This document shows positions 1 through 10,459 of a DNA stretch of 64,000 nt, one piece after another. Under the pieces are notes generated by a model, which made no database searches, was not told the origin of the DNA, and saw only the letters and a list, made by a program, of their open reading frames with translations. Numbering within the stretch: the first letter of the stretch is position 1; every line of letters begins with the position of its first letter. The DNA comes from Coccinella septempunctata. Taxonomy: Eukaryota > Arthropoda > Insecta > Coleoptera > Coccinellidae. The stretch is from NCBI RefSeq assembly GCF_907165205.1, contig NC_058194.1, positions 7,210,730 through 7,274,729 on the forward strand. The letters are read 5' to 3'. A program made the translations under genes and the position numbers.

Positions 1-399
1 TTGTTCTTAAGGTTGATATAAATATATTATGTAAAAATGGGGAAAATTCACTAGATCCGCTTTTCCTAAGTAAGTGTGCGGGATCCTTTCGAAATACAAA
101 AAGATGAGTGGGTAGAAGCCATTCGACATTCGACATCACTCGACAATTCTCTGTCAATGTTTGTCACTTTGCTCCAATATCGCATAGTTTTTGAAAATAT
201 TGCTTATGAATTAACGACGAAGATTTAACTTGTTAGTGCTGTGAGTTTTTGTACTTTACGATTGTCATGTGCTTTTAACCATTCTTGGGGATTGATTCAT
301 CCAAAACTCCTGCACTTCCTCGGTACCTTAAAAATAACCACGATTACACTCTAGATTGGGTACATAACCATAATTGTGAGTTTCTGAATCATTTCGAAA
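1..399. other. No recognisable feature
   Basis: AT-rich single-copy-looking sequence. A short direct repetition of the CGACATTCGACAT type is visible near 121-150. I see no coding region, RNA gene or transposon end here. Confidence 0.4.
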
Positions 400-561
400 A
401 TGATGGCCGAAGAAATAGAAATTTTACAATCTATTCAAAACCTGGAGCATAATGAAGGAGCTGCAGAATTTGAGAAGCATGTTCACCGTTATTATGACTG
501 CTTCAGGGGATTAAATGATAACTTGTTTGTGAAAAAAATCCATAAAAAACACCTAAAATAA
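400..561 (+). CDS. Small unassigned ORF, 53 codons
   Basis: Opens with two consecutive Met codons at 400 and runs to TAA at 559-561. The product is acidic at its N-terminus (MMAEEIEI) and ends in a basic Lys/His-rich tail. I do not recognise the family. There is no flanking coding sequence and no clear splice donor, so it may be chance, or the first exon of a gene or transposon whose remainder is missing. Confidence 0.15.
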   Translation: MMAEEIEILQSIQNLEHNEGAAEFEKHVHRYYDCFRGLNDNLFVKKIHKKHLK

Positions 562-750
562 TAGGTTGTATTGACTATACACATCTAGCCATATTTCTAC
601 CCAAGAGAAACAACTTGTTAACACCAGAATATATTTATGTAAACAGGAAGAATATCATAGAATTCTGAATGACCTTTGAGTATTCAACTTGCTTAACAGT
701 GTATATAAGAGGAACAATAAAATTTAGTGACTTATTCGATTTTCAAAAGT

Positions 751-945
751 TTAGAAAAATAAATCTATCGCAACAGTGTTTCCAGTCTTTCTGAGAATCG
801 AATTAAGAACAGACGCAATTTCTGTCCATTTCCTCTCCGCATCTCTCATTGTAAGGGATTGGGAGAACTCCTGTTCATTCTGTAACATATCAGCCAACTT
901 CGCATTTTGCTTTGCGGAAGAATAAATTTGTTTTTGAAATTTCCA
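751..945 (-). pseudogene. Fragment resembling a Myb/SANT-like DNA-binding domain
   Basis: The minus strand is open from a TGG at 945 to a stop at 751-753. The translation contains KLADMLQNEQEF followed by a segment with RKWTEIASVLNS. This spacing of acidic helix, Trp and final helix is typical of Myb/SANT-like (zeste-type) domains found in Harbinger second ORFs and in many insect regulatory genes. Only part of the trihelical domain is present, a stop lies immediately upstream and no partner ORF is adjacent, so it is read as a remnant. The assignment rests on visual pattern only. Confidence 0.3.
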
Positions 946-1068
946 TCACGACCCAATTTCCTTGAAAATTACTCAACTCAACTTTACCCCATTCAATTTC
1001 ATATTAGCACTCGGTTGGCCATGGAAATTTGACACATTTCACTTTGTAAAGTACGAAAATGTGAGGTT

Positions 1069-1386
1069 ATGACGCTTGTCAAAATATTTTTGGGTTTTAA
1101 ATCAATGTTGCCCATTCTACGTAAAAGTTTTTGTTATTACGTATTTTATCACAATGTCGAATCTCTTCAGAAAATATGCGACGAACATAATTTAAGTTCA
1201 TACAAACTGATTGAAGCCATACCAAATCTATTAATTCGCCTGGAAAATACAAGCGACCAGTATAATATCCTAATATGCACTAGCTCGAGGAGAGTTAATG
1301 TTCGTTATCTTCTTTGGCTAAAGTTTGAATACGTTACATCAGTTGTAGATTTCAAAAATATTAACCCGAAGATGAAATGCATATGA
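1069..1386 (+). CDS. Unassigned ORF, 105 codons
   Basis: An ORF with hydrophobic stretches near its start and no motif I recognise. Base composition does not differ from the surrounding AT-rich sequence. It is recorded only because it is the longest plus-strand ORF in the first 2.5 kb, and it is quite possibly spurious. Confidence 0.12.
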   Translation: MTLVKIFLGFKSMLPILRKSFCYYVFYHNVESLQKICDEHNLSSYKLIEAIPNLLIRLENTSDQYNILICTSSRRVNVRYLLWLKFEYVTSVVDFKNINPKMKCI

Positions 1387-2775
1387 TGCAGTGATTGGGA
1401 ATGGGTATCTCCCGAAGGAATGAACAGATAATTACAAGAATGTTAAATTCTACAACAAAAATCATCTTGCATCAATGTGAGTAAAAAGTATTAAAGGAAG
1501 TTTCAAGTCAAGATGAACTTCACCGTTGAACAAAAATTTCACATGAATAAACAATTAACAGGACAACTGGCGCGTATTTGTGGCTGTTCATCTTAATACA
1601 TTGATATAATAATAATAAGGTATTTATTGGTACCTTGAGACATTCACAATGCATAGGACAAGTCAAATGAAAAATAGAAAAATCAATTTTCGGGAACTGA
1701 TTCTACGATGACATTCATCGAAAATCCTGTAGTAAACTTTTCGCATTAATTCACTCAAACATAAAATTCTCAAATGCCACCACTTTTTGGGTCTGTCGAT
1801 AGAATGAAATTCTTTGTCATCCTCTTCATTCGCAATCTTTCTGATTGTGGAAATATTCAGCTGAAATACAAGTTGTTCAGATTCAGATGAAACATTATAT
1901 AAATTGTCTTACCTACATTGAATATGTTCGCTACCGTCTGACGTGTTGTGGATTTTAGAAAATCAGGGTATAACTATTTGCATGAGCGGACCTGAAACCC
2001 TGTCCCTTTTTTCAATCACTTTCGGCATTTTCGTAATAAAAATTGATATTAGTTGTGGCAACGGCGTTATGACAAACGACATTTCATGAGTGCCAACCTT
2101 ACTGCGTTCTAGTTACAAAAACTTGAGAACATTATTTCATGGCCAACCGACTGCTAAAATAAATCTGAATGGAGTATACAAACAAATATGTCTATGTGCT
2201 TGTGAATGAGCAATGAGTATTTTTGAAAATACACAACATTCCAGGATTCCAGCCGTTCTTCTTCGTATTACATGGTTGCTAGATCTTACCATTCTACATG
2301 ATAATGTCGAGTGACCTCCAATGTTGAGTAGTACCCGAGAATACCGATTCCGAAAGTCAGTAGACATTTGCACTCGACATTTTGTCGCGTTCTACATTTC
2401 TGATAGACATTTGAGAATCGGGTCCATGGTCTATTGAAAGTTATTTTTCGGTCTGTGAGAACCGTGCGATCCCAGTAGAGCTTGTGATATTCACTTCACA
2501 ATACAGCATCCGGATAGTGATTGTATTAAGGAAATCTTTTTCGAACATAAAAGTTGATTTTTTTTGCCAATTCTTGGTGAAGAGTCTTGGCTACAGCATC
2601 ATATCTACTCTTGTACTACGGGTGAACTCCTCAGTTAATTTTTTCTTCATCTAGGTCTGACTGATTTTTCCTGCCTGTTTCATGCCTTGATACTTGTATG
2701 TATCTCCTTCCTTTGATGCTTCAGTTTATGCACCTTTTCTTGAGTATGAATGTTCTTCTATTTTCCCTCTCGTTA
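1387..2775. other. No recognisable gene; old repeat-like sequence
   Basis: About 1.4 kb without a supportable coding region. An (AAT)n run next to TTATTGGTACC near 1605-1635 resembles the microsatellite tail and polyadenylation signal of a minus-strand retroposon 3' end, but no body could be recognised. The remaining short ORFs look like chance. Confidence 0.35.
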
Positions 2776-3178
2776 TTATGTATTGAGTCGAGGAGGAACT
2801 ATTCGATGAAGAGGATCTGTTCCTTCCCTTTCGGCAAGGTATATCCTCATATCAGAGTCAACTTGTCGGTAGAGCTCTTCCCTATCATTCTGGTGTTCAA
2901 GCTCAATTCCGTTGTAAGATGGACTCTCAGTATCAATTTCTTCTGGCTGCTGTTGCCCAGGCATGTGAATTTGATCAGAAGTGATTGCTATTGCTAGCGG
3001 ACGCTGAAGTTTTTGTTCAATTGCGTTGATTGGCATTAGTTCATTTCTCAGAATTACGCGGTACTGGTCCGCCACCCGTTGTTCAGTGACATTGAGATTT
3101 GGGTAGGCGTTGCAGAATTCCTCATGGACCCTTTTCCTATAGTTGTTCATGTTCTGCCCTAGTCCCATGATGGAGTTA
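2776..3178 (-). pseudogene. Decayed non-LTR retrotransposon protein, downstream part
   Basis: A minus-strand reading frame with YRKRVHEEF, then LNVTEQRVADQYRVI and RNELMPINAIEQ. This pattern resembles the segment upstream of the reverse transcriptase in single-ORF LINEs of the R2/NeSL-like type common in insects, where a Tyr-Arg basic helix is followed by a conserved TEQR-AD-R block. It ends in a stop at 2776. The frame is cut at 3179-3180 by the TA of a nested DNA-transposon insertion and continues in the same frame at 6402 (see the entry at 6403-6796). No reverse transcriptase domain follows. The family assignment is an inference from pattern memory. Confidence 0.45.
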
Positions 3179-3209
3179 TACAGGGTTAGAACTATTTAGA
3201 GGCTGACTA

Positions 3210-3497
3210 TAGAAATATCGAAAAACGTTAAAAATAAAGGATGGCATAAATTACAAAAAAGTAGTCAACCAGCCCTATATAGGATTATGACTACACACCG
3301 AATTTAGTTTGATTATCTCCAAAAACAAATGAGTTACGAAGAAAAAATTATAATTTTGGTTTTCAGTTTTTTCGAGATATCTCAGGAAAAATCAGAGATA
3401 ATTCGGAACTCTTTACACCAACCCACTCATCCTTAAATAATGCAACTTTTTCGTTATTCAAGCTAGCCTGCATTTCTAACGGTTTTCGATATCCCTG
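3210..3497. mobile_element. 288-bp mariner-type MITE
   Basis: Imperfect terminal inverted repeats are visible: TAGAAATATCGAAAAACGTTA at the left and, read in reverse complement, CAGGGATATCGAAAACCGTTA at the right. TA dinucleotides flank both ends (3208-3209, 3498-3499). It has no coding capacity and an AT-rich interior. It sits between the outer element's left end and the Harbinger element. Confidence 0.6.
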
Positions 3498-3825
3498 TAG
3501 TCCCCCTCTAAGGCCCAGTTTCACAATATATGATTAACCCAAAGTTATGTAGTGACCAGTAGTTAAATCAAAAATTCTGTTTCACAAAGTGTGGTTTATC
3601 GTTTGACCTGAAGTAAACTTGTGGTGGACTTAACCCCGACAATTTCATGAGTTAACTATGAGTTGCCTGGACATAGAAGTTTCGTGGCGTATGCTTTTCT
3701 GCATAGATAACATATTTTGAGTTCTGTCAGAGACAAGTCAGCATTTCTTTGGGAATATTGGTTAGGAAGCGTTTCACATTTATTGGGTGTTTATTAGTTA
3801 TTATTTACGATTATCGTGAACGATT

Positions 3826-3990
3826 ATGATGAATACTCATAGTAGTGATGAGGAAACAGTTAGGCCCAGAAGATTTGGAGCTAGGAGGAATTATTTTGAG
3901 TAATATGTCGACCTGGATTTCTTCTGTAGATTCAGAAACACAGTGAAAATGAAGGCAGTTGGAAGCGAAGAATCTCAGCTCCTTCAATGA
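3826..3990 (+). pseudogene. HARBI1-like transposase, N-terminal fragment
   Basis: ATG at 3826 opens a frame reading RPRRFGARRNYFE, an in-frame TAA at 3901, then YVDLDFFCRFRNT, with TGA at 3988-3990. The Arg-rich lead, the N-Y-F step and the D-x-x-F-x-x-RF pattern match the conserved beginning of Harbinger transposases. The DDE catalytic domain is absent because the element is internally deleted, and a MITE is inserted just downstream. It sits at the expected distance from the left terminal repeat, which supports the Harbinger call. Confidence 0.55.
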
Positions 3991-4006
3991 GAATATTTAA
4001 AGTATA

Positions 4007-4522
4007 CAGTCCCTGGCCAGTTTATTAGACGCACTGAGGATTTTTTTTTTATATTTACTAGTATTGCCCGAGGAAAAAGCAGAATATTTGAATTTCATTT
4101 CCACAGAATGTCAGTTTTATCTACGACTCTCATTAAATTGTTCTTTTTGGCATTTATTTTTGATGTTGTAGTATTAGTACTTAAGTATGAATCAGTACTA
4201 TGTCTTCCAGTATACGTCTTGCATTCTGCAGGTTCGGACGTTATTTCGATAATCCACATATGAAATCATTATCTTCGAATGCAGCAAACCGAACAATTCT
4301 GCATTGATAGTATAAAGCTCTCATAGCTACACAGGGTGGCTCAGCAAAATATTAGAATTTCATTTTTAATCATCAATAAATCAATATTTTTTATTGAATA
4401 TGATATATTATATGTGAAAACCATTTACAGATGAAGTATATGTAACATATACATTCAATTTAATAATTCAATATTGAGATTTGTCATCGAATCAATGCGT
4501 CTAATAATATGGCCAGGGACTG
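4007..4522. mobile_element. 516-bp mariner-type MITE nested in the Harbinger element
   Basis: The ends CAGTCCCTGGCCA and TGGCCAGGGACTG are inverted and TA-flanked (4005-4006, 4523-4524). The similarity continues through TTATTAGACGCA on each side, giving terminal repeats of about 28 bp with few mismatches. The interior is very AT-rich and non-coding. It is the youngest layer of this nest because it interrupts the Harbinger sequence. Confidence 0.75.
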
Positions 4523-4589
4523 TAGATGCAATGATGATGATTAAGTCCACAGTTTTTTTTACATAACTTCATGAGGAGAAGAAGAAGCA

Positions 4590-4790
4590 ATGAATTCATA
4601 TCAAAATGTTGCTGTGCCCCCTAGAGGGGATCAAGAATCATTGTCAAATAATAGAACTAGAAGAACTAGTTTGAATCTTACAAATAGTTATTATGCAAAT
4701 ATGTTAATTAGAGTGGTGAAATTTGAATTTTTGAAAGATGAAGGCATCTCAATTCAACCTCAAATAATCAATAAAAATAGGCTTTTGTAG
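4590..4790 (+). pseudogene. Possible Harbinger transposase C-terminal remnant
   Basis: An ORF of 66 codons beginning MNSYQNVAVPP and ending in a basic tail. It lies where the transposase end would be and is followed within 100 bp by AATAAA. The Pro/Glu-rich linker followed by an N-x-Y-Y-A step is reminiscent of HARBI1 C-termini, but similarity is weak and no catalytic residue can be assigned. It could be unrelated. Confidence 0.25.
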
Positions 4791-5049
4791 AATTGTTGAG
4801 GGAAACACCTAGATAGATATAAATTATTTAAGGAACTTTAAGTTATAAATGCAAAACTCAATTTTGTTTGAATTTTTCAATAAAGTAATAATTTCTATTG
4901 GTCCAGCACAGTTGCACTGTTTTTTTTTTTATTTCGCACAAGAAAAAACGAACGCTTCAGCTTCATTTAAATCAAAATCCAAACGAAAAATAACCTTTAG
5001 GCTATAATGAAACTCATATCAGCACAGAACATCAAACATTCGTACGGTG

Positions 5050-6120
5050 CTCATACTATGGAGAGTAGAGAGAAGGAGAACGATCGACGTACTAAAAATG
5101 TGTCCCCGAAAACGGGAAACGTAGGATAGGTGTCGCTGCGATTACAGCGGGTATCGATAAGGGGTGGGGATTCAAGCGTCAATTTGAAATGAACAGCCTT
5201 CATTTTATTTAAGGTTATGTGTCATCGTGGTTTTTCTGATGATTTTTCAAATACCTTTCTTCAAATCTATATTGAATATGAGTTCTCTGAATTATATGCA
5301 ATAAAATGCAAGTCGAAATCAATGAAATTCACAAGAAATCACTGATCAAAAAAATTGTACCTACTTTTGTTTATCATTGTTTATTGAAAGCAGCTATATT
5401 AGTTGGTTTACTAATCTTCAAAATTATATAAATCCGTAGTGAGGAGTAGTACACATCAAGACAACAAAAGGTAGCAGTCTCAGATTTATCACTTAGGTAT
5501 TAGAGTAGATTCTTTTGCCAATACTCAGCTGAGAACCGATATAAACCATATAATATGTTATGCCAACAAAATTCTTCAAGAATATTTACTTCTGAACCAA
5601 TTTTATTGGTTAAATATTCCTATTCAGAAGAGTCAACTTCTCACGAGGGATGACAATTTCGATTTCGTTTATAATGAATCCATCATCTTTTTGATATCTT
5701 CATCGCAAAAGTGCTCTTGACACACAAATTGATTGGGAGTTGATTCTTGAGATAAGGTTTTTTCCAATTTTCTCTCAAAAATGCTCTCGGAAATTTTATC
5801 TCTTCTCCTTTTCTTTCCGATGCCAAAACACTCTTATACTAGCGCACGCTTCAACATTTCACCATGGTCATATGTTGTTCTCTTATCAAAAATCGACAAT
5901 AATAATATTCCTATCATCTGTCACCAAGGAAACAGTTCACTCAGCCAACGAGCCAACTACAATTTGATTTGTGTAAACAAAATTTCGCACTCTCGTGATG
6001 GCCAGCGCGCCTGTTGGCAAAAGCATGAACTACCCTATTGGTACATATTTTAGGGGACAAAAAATCTGCGGTCTCAAAGCAGCGATCGTTCGCCTTCTCT
6101 CTACTCTCCATAGCTCATAC
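5050..6120. repeat. Internal inverted repeat in the Harbinger element
   Basis: The segment 5050-5086 (containing TATGGAGAGTAGAGAGAAGG) recurs in inverted orientation at 6083-6120. Arms are about 37 bp with few mismatches, and weaker similarity extends outward. The 1 kb between has only short ORFs with no recognised domain. This may be another nested fold-back element, but no target duplication was found. Confidence 0.4.
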
Positions 6121-6402
6121 GTTATATTCGTTTTCTGTCATACTCATAACAATTTCTATATTCTTAAGTTCTTGTTTCACAGAAATACGAAATGTCAGTA
6201 ATAAAAAACCCGAAAGTAGATCTATCGTACACGAAAAACATTACCAACCTTCAGAAAAATATTTAAACCGATGGTGAAAAAACCATCACTCGTTTTTTTG
6301 TTGTGAAACGAGCATCTTTTTAAACCTTGGGTTAACTCAAAGGTAGTGGTCAATAAATCACCAATGATTGTGAAACTGGGCCTAAGTAGTTCTAACCCTG
6401 TA

Positions 6403-6796
6403 TATGCGCACAATAGTTTCATTCATGGACATTCATTGTCCACTTCATGCGCTTTCTAACTAACCTCGCTTGGATAGCACTGGCTGAATATCCTGCGTAG
6501 CTGCTCACTTCTTTAATATCCTGCCACCGACGTCTCGCATGCTGTTTTGTCCAGCGCCGGCTCCAGACATGCCCTGACGATCCCTAGGCATCAACTTGTT
6601 TCCGAGGCTTCTGGTTATCATCATTTCCATGGGTTGCTCCCCTTTGCTCGGATTGGGTGAGGGGTAGAGAAATGGGAGCCGAAAGAGCACCCCTATAAAG
6701 AATGTGAAAGAGAGAGGAAAAAGTAATGGGACTGCGGACAGCAGGCGTGGCTGGCTGCACCGTCTTATTCGTTACGATGGCTACCCGGTAGCCCAT
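6403..6796 (-). pseudogene. Decayed non-LTR retrotransposon protein, upstream part
   Basis: GC-richer minus-strand sequence containing a run with LVRKRMKWT and, after a short duplication-type frameshift, MNETIVRIY ending exactly at the TA where the nested transposons begin. The frame is continuous with the fragment at 2776-3178 once the insertion and one TA are removed. A KWT-x-x-MNE-type block before YRKR is what single-ORF R2/NeSL-like LINEs show upstream of the reverse transcriptase. Earlier codons contain stops in every frame. Confidence 0.45.
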
Positions 6797-7153
6797 CTAT
6801 CGGATAGTTGCCAGGCAGGCCAGACATTATAATTACTATTATTACCATCAGCATCACGAAATGGCCAATTGGAAATGTCTCCCATCATTCTTTGCCGATA
6901 TGCAGGATGATTTATTCATTCTGACCAAAATTTCATTCGACTATATTTCTAGTACTGTATATTATCAGAATTGAATGATTTTTGCAGAAATTGTAACACT
7001 TTTTAGCATCTGTTGAATTATGTGTACCGAATGTCATATTTCCAACGCCTTATACAGAAAAATCACTTTTGACTGCTGATGTGAAAATGACCACCCTATA
7101 GGCCACTGTCTGTTTTTTTTTACATCTATCCGAAATGCATAAGCACAGGAATT
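6797..7153. other. No recognisable feature
   Basis: AT-rich sequence between the old LINE remnant and the 3' end of RTE LINE A. No ORF, RNA gene or repeat end is recognised. Confidence 0.4.
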
Positions 7154-7175
7154 GATTCATTCATTCATTGCTGTA

Positions 7176-7189
7176 TCCCGTTGCCGGGA
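7176..7189 (-). promoter_or_regulatory. RTE 3'-terminal hairpin with GNRA loop
   Basis: The minus-strand RNA reads UCCCG-GCAA-CGGGA just before the (UGAA)n tail. It is a perfect 5-bp stem closed by a GCAA tetraloop. The complete copy has the same stem with a GUAA loop (16990-17003). A 3' hairpin is a plausible recognition site for the element's own reverse transcriptase. Confidence 0.5.
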
Positions 7190-7279
7190 ATGAATCTGCA
7201 AAAGGATCAAAAAAGCAAAAGAAAAGAAAAATAAAAAAAAAATAAATAAAAGTGCGAACAGACTTAAAATTTTTCAGAG

Positions 7280-8044
7280 CTAATTGCGACTGTGTGCTCT
7301 CCTGTGACTGTAGAGACCAAACCGTGACCTACAGATCCTACCACATTCCGGGCATGGATAGTCACCAACCAGATCTGGCCGCCGCTGTATCCTTCTCGAG
7401 TCTCCATCATAACTATGTACCAAAGACCTCCACTGTGATCTGTTTAACGCTAGTTGTTCCCAGTTATGATTGGCATTGACTGATCTCAGGGATCGATGTA
7501 GTGTATCCCTAAACCGCTTGTACTGGCCTCCTGGTTTCCGGGCTCCCTCAGTAAATTCGCCATATAGAGCTATTTTGGGGAGTCTTGTGTCTTGCATCCT
7601 CAGAATGTGGCCGCTCCATCTGAAAGTGTCCTTTGAGTTTTCAGAGGAGTTCAAAGTGGGTGCGTATACTTCAATGATGTTCACGAACGTGTTAATTGCT
7701 GCAGGAAAGCGTAGGGTCATTAAACGTTCTGAGATGCCAACTAGATTTTCGGTTAGTTTGGCGGCCAGGTCGTTTCTAATGGCAAAGCCTACACCATGTT
7801 GTCTGATTTGGCCTTCTGGCAAGGCCTTCCAGAAGAAAGTATAAGCATGTTCTACCAAGCTACCTTCGTCCGACAAGCGTGTCTCGCTTAAAGCAACTAT
7901 TGCAATGGATGTTCGTTGCAGTTCCTTATCGATTAGGGCAGTACGCCTCTCTGGTCGGTCGGCCTTGGGGTTGTCTAGCAAGGTTCTGACGTTCCATGCT
8001 GCAAAAGCTGAGAGCTCTTCATTGGTTCTTGTACGATGATTCAC
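7280..8044 (-). pseudogene. In-frame endonuclease-zinc finger fusion from a deleted RTE ORF
   Basis: A 254-codon open frame. The N-terminal ~145 residues match the start of the AP-endonuclease-like domain of the 13675-16914 ORF (AAWNVRTLLDNP, VALSETR, HGVGFAIRNDLA). They are joined after KDTF to RWSGHILRM and the C-terminus, which ends in a C2H2-type finger (CPECGRICRSRFGLYSHRRAH). About 800 residues, including the catalytic end of the endonuclease and all of the reverse transcriptase, are missing, yet the frame stays open. The product would retain neither enzymatic activity. It is probably a non-functional deletion derivative. Confidence 0.75.
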
Positions 8045-8450
8045 TCGCTAAGGCACCCTCCCCTGGAGATACGAATGGGAGGGTATTTTACCTCCGGATA
8101 CAAATTTTGTTCTGTTCGACTGATCCATCTTTTTGTAGGAGCTGCGTTAGAAGGTGTTTTAAAGCTGTACTGGTAACGCTGTCAGTGCAACTTTGGTTGC
8201 GGTCACGACTCTATTATCTTGTGGCACAGGTAACCTGAGACGACAAGGTCTGAGACGTAACTTAAGCAATGCAGAGAGCCATTTCCTGCTCAAGCCAATT
8301 TTTAAGCAAGGTGATTGTGAGAAACAGAGATATACCGCTCAGGTTCAGTCGCCAGAGCCTCGTTCGTAAGAACAGGGTGCACCGCGAGTAGGTGAGGTTG
8401 GCATTTGAGAGGAGAGGCCATAAAACGCATTCCTCCCCCTTACACCCCCT

Positions 8451-9167
8451 GCTCATGGAGCTATTATGACTGATGATAATAAAAAAAATCGAAAGATGGT
8501 AGGAACATTACTCACAGTTCTTGAATCAAGATAACGATTCGGATTTATCCATTTTAGACCTGCTCCCTGAGTATAGTCATCATAAGTGCGATTAAAAATA
8601 TAAAAAAATGATAAGTCACCTGTTCTAAGCGGCATTCCATCGGAGATACTCAAAGCCTTGGATGAAGACATTGTCTCCTAACACTATTCCGCAAGATCTG
8701 GGAACAGGGAGATGTGCCACAAGACTTCAGAGGCGCTTTAGTCATCAATCTGAAGATCAAGACAGCTGTTTACAAAGCAGTGGTCCTCCCAACGCTTCTT
8801 TACGGAAGCGAAAGCTGGACGCCCTACAGGCGACATAATAAACAGCTTGAACAAACGCAACAACGTCATCTAAGATAGATAATGCACATCAGATGGTTCC
8901 ACAAAGTTTCGAATGCAGAAGTCTTGCAACGCGCGAGTTGTTCAACAATTGAGACTCAAGTATCGAGGGCCCGACTCAGATGGAGCGGCCACATTCTGAG
9001 GATGCAAGACTCACCAAAATAGCTCTATATGGCGAATTCACTGAGGGAGCCCGGAAACCAGGAGGCCAGTACAAGCGGTTTAGGGATACACTACATCGAT
9101 CCCTGAGATCAGTCAATGCCAATCATAACTGGGAACAACTAGCGTTAAACAGATCACAGTGGAGGAG
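8451..9167 (+). mobile_element. RTE LINE copy B, fragmentary
   Basis: Plus-strand sequence matching the reverse transcriptase region of the complete RTE element from GCTCATGGAGC (equivalent to about 15077). It jumps near 8748 to the thumb and C-terminal region (equivalent to about 16345). It ends before the zinc finger at 9167, where the CR1-like LINE C begins. Multiple stops and small deletions show it is dead. It lies head to head with LINE A and is mirrored at 23628-24334. Confidence 0.8.
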
Positions 9168-10459
9168 TAGTGCAGGGGTGTGCAGCATTCTCAGCCTCCG
9201 AAGAGAAATGCTTTCCACTTACAAAAAGGAAGGTAGTTATCTACTGCCCACAGTGTCGTGAGGAAATGAATAATATGATGCAAAAAATCAGGAAACTTAA
9301 ACAAGAAAATAAAAACCTAAAAGAATCTAAGAATTTGCTACAAGAAAAAAATGAAGTTGTAAACTTACTTAAATTGAAAAACGAGGAATTAACCAATGAA
9401 CTATAAACCAATGAATTATCTAGAGACAAGCTTGAAGAAAAAATAGCGATATTGGAAAAATCCATCTCAGACAAAGACGATGTTATGACCACTTTGAACG
9501 AAGATTGTGAGATGAAACTTGAGAAGAAAATGTTTGAAACTGAAATATTATCGGAGGAAATCAGAAAGCTGAAAGAATATGTGAAAGAATTAGAGGAGAA
9601 TTTGGAAAAAGAGTCACTGAATTCAACTAATCGAAATAATACAATTAAATTACATATAAAAGAATCAATGGATGAGATGATGAAATAATTTTGTGATAAC
9701 ATGATAGAAAAATGGGAGACTATTGTTGACTCTAAATTGCTAAATTTTGAAACACACATAAACCGGAAAATAAATAATGTATCTGAAGAATCATCAAAAC
9801 AGACTTACAGTGACATAACAAGAAATATTAGGTCAAGTGAATCCAAAACTCCTACTAATATCAAACAACTACCAAAACCAGAAGCTACACCATTTACTTC
9901 ACGAAATCAGAGGAAACAAGTAATCTCAAAGCAAGAGCAAATAGATTTAACAAGGAGTACTGAGACGAAACATATTCCAAAAACAAAAAATTTAAATGCA
10001 AGAATAGAAATCGCTAATGAGACAGGAAATCAGCAGAACAGTGATAGAGTACAACTACCCGAAGAAGTAAGAGAAGTGAATTCTGATTACACAGTAGTAC
10101 AATCCCAAAGAAAGAAAAGGTTATCAACAAAATAAACATCGAATGTTGGAACAGCTCCATTAGAGAATGAGGAAAATTCAGAATTTCAAGGAAGGGAAAC
10201 AAAGGAAAAAAAGGTCTGGCTTTTTATATCCAGAGTAAAGGATCAAGTTACAGAAGAGATAATTAGAAAATATATTTCCCAAAAACTTAATATAAACCAG
10301 AATGAAGAAATTTCTATAAAAAATATAGAAACATATCACAAAATACAAGATAACAAATGATATATTAATGGAAATAAAAATTCCGAAGGAATTGCCGTTC
10401 CAATAGCGTGAGTTAGTCATGAACTATCATAGGAAATCCCAGAGAATTCGAAAAATTCA

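Larger units (their letters stand above)
3512..6382. mobile_element. Degenerate PIF/Harbinger DNA transposon
   Basis: Terminal inverted repeats GGCCCAGTTTCAC at 3512 and GTGAAACTGGGCC ending at 6382 are perfect over 13 bp. Both sides carry TAA (3509-3511 and 6383-6385), the 3-bp target preference of PIF/Harbinger. The interior starts with a broken HARBI1-like N-terminus (3826-3990). It probably also contains the transposase C-terminus (4590-4790) and a polyadenylation signal AATAAA near 4880. The catalytic core is missing. A mariner-type MITE is nested at 4007-4522. The remaining 1.5 kb holds no recognisable second ORF. Confidence 0.75.
3181..6400. mobile_element. Outer nested DNA transposon (mariner-type ends) interrupting a LINE
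   Basis: Inverted ends are visible: CAGGGTTAGAACTA at 3181-3194 and its imperfect complement ending CCCTG at 6400, each bordered by TA (3179-3180 and 6401-6402). The TA duplication and CAGGG end are typical of Tc1/mariner-type elements and their MITEs. Excising this block and one TA restores a continuous minus-strand frame in the flanking LINE remnant, which supports the boundaries. Very little sequence is left that is not itself a later insertion, so the founder was either a tiny MITE or a mostly deleted copy. Confidence 0.6.
7154..8450 (-). mobile_element. RTE LINE copy A, internally deleted
   Basis: The minus-strand 5' end at 8450 matches the precise 5' start (GGGGTGTAAGG) of the complete RTE element at 13354. 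The 3' end shows the same (TGAA)n tail near 7154-7170 and the same terminal hairpin. The middle of the element is missing: the endonuclease segment joins directly to the C-terminal zinc-finger segment near 7620. The 5' end abuts LINE B head to head. The first half (7939-8450) is mirrored at 24335-24842 in the right palindrome arm. Confidence 0.85.

Noticed and set aside
5740..6277. Overlapping plus-strand ORFs as the Harbinger second (Myb-like) protein
   Set aside because: No Myb/SANT pattern, no conserved Trp spacing, several overlapping frames and ordinary composition; most likely chance.
1..7153. A host protein-coding gene in the low-copy region
   Set aside because: No ORF has recognisable host domains or consistent exon structure. 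The only interpretable fragments are transposon-like.
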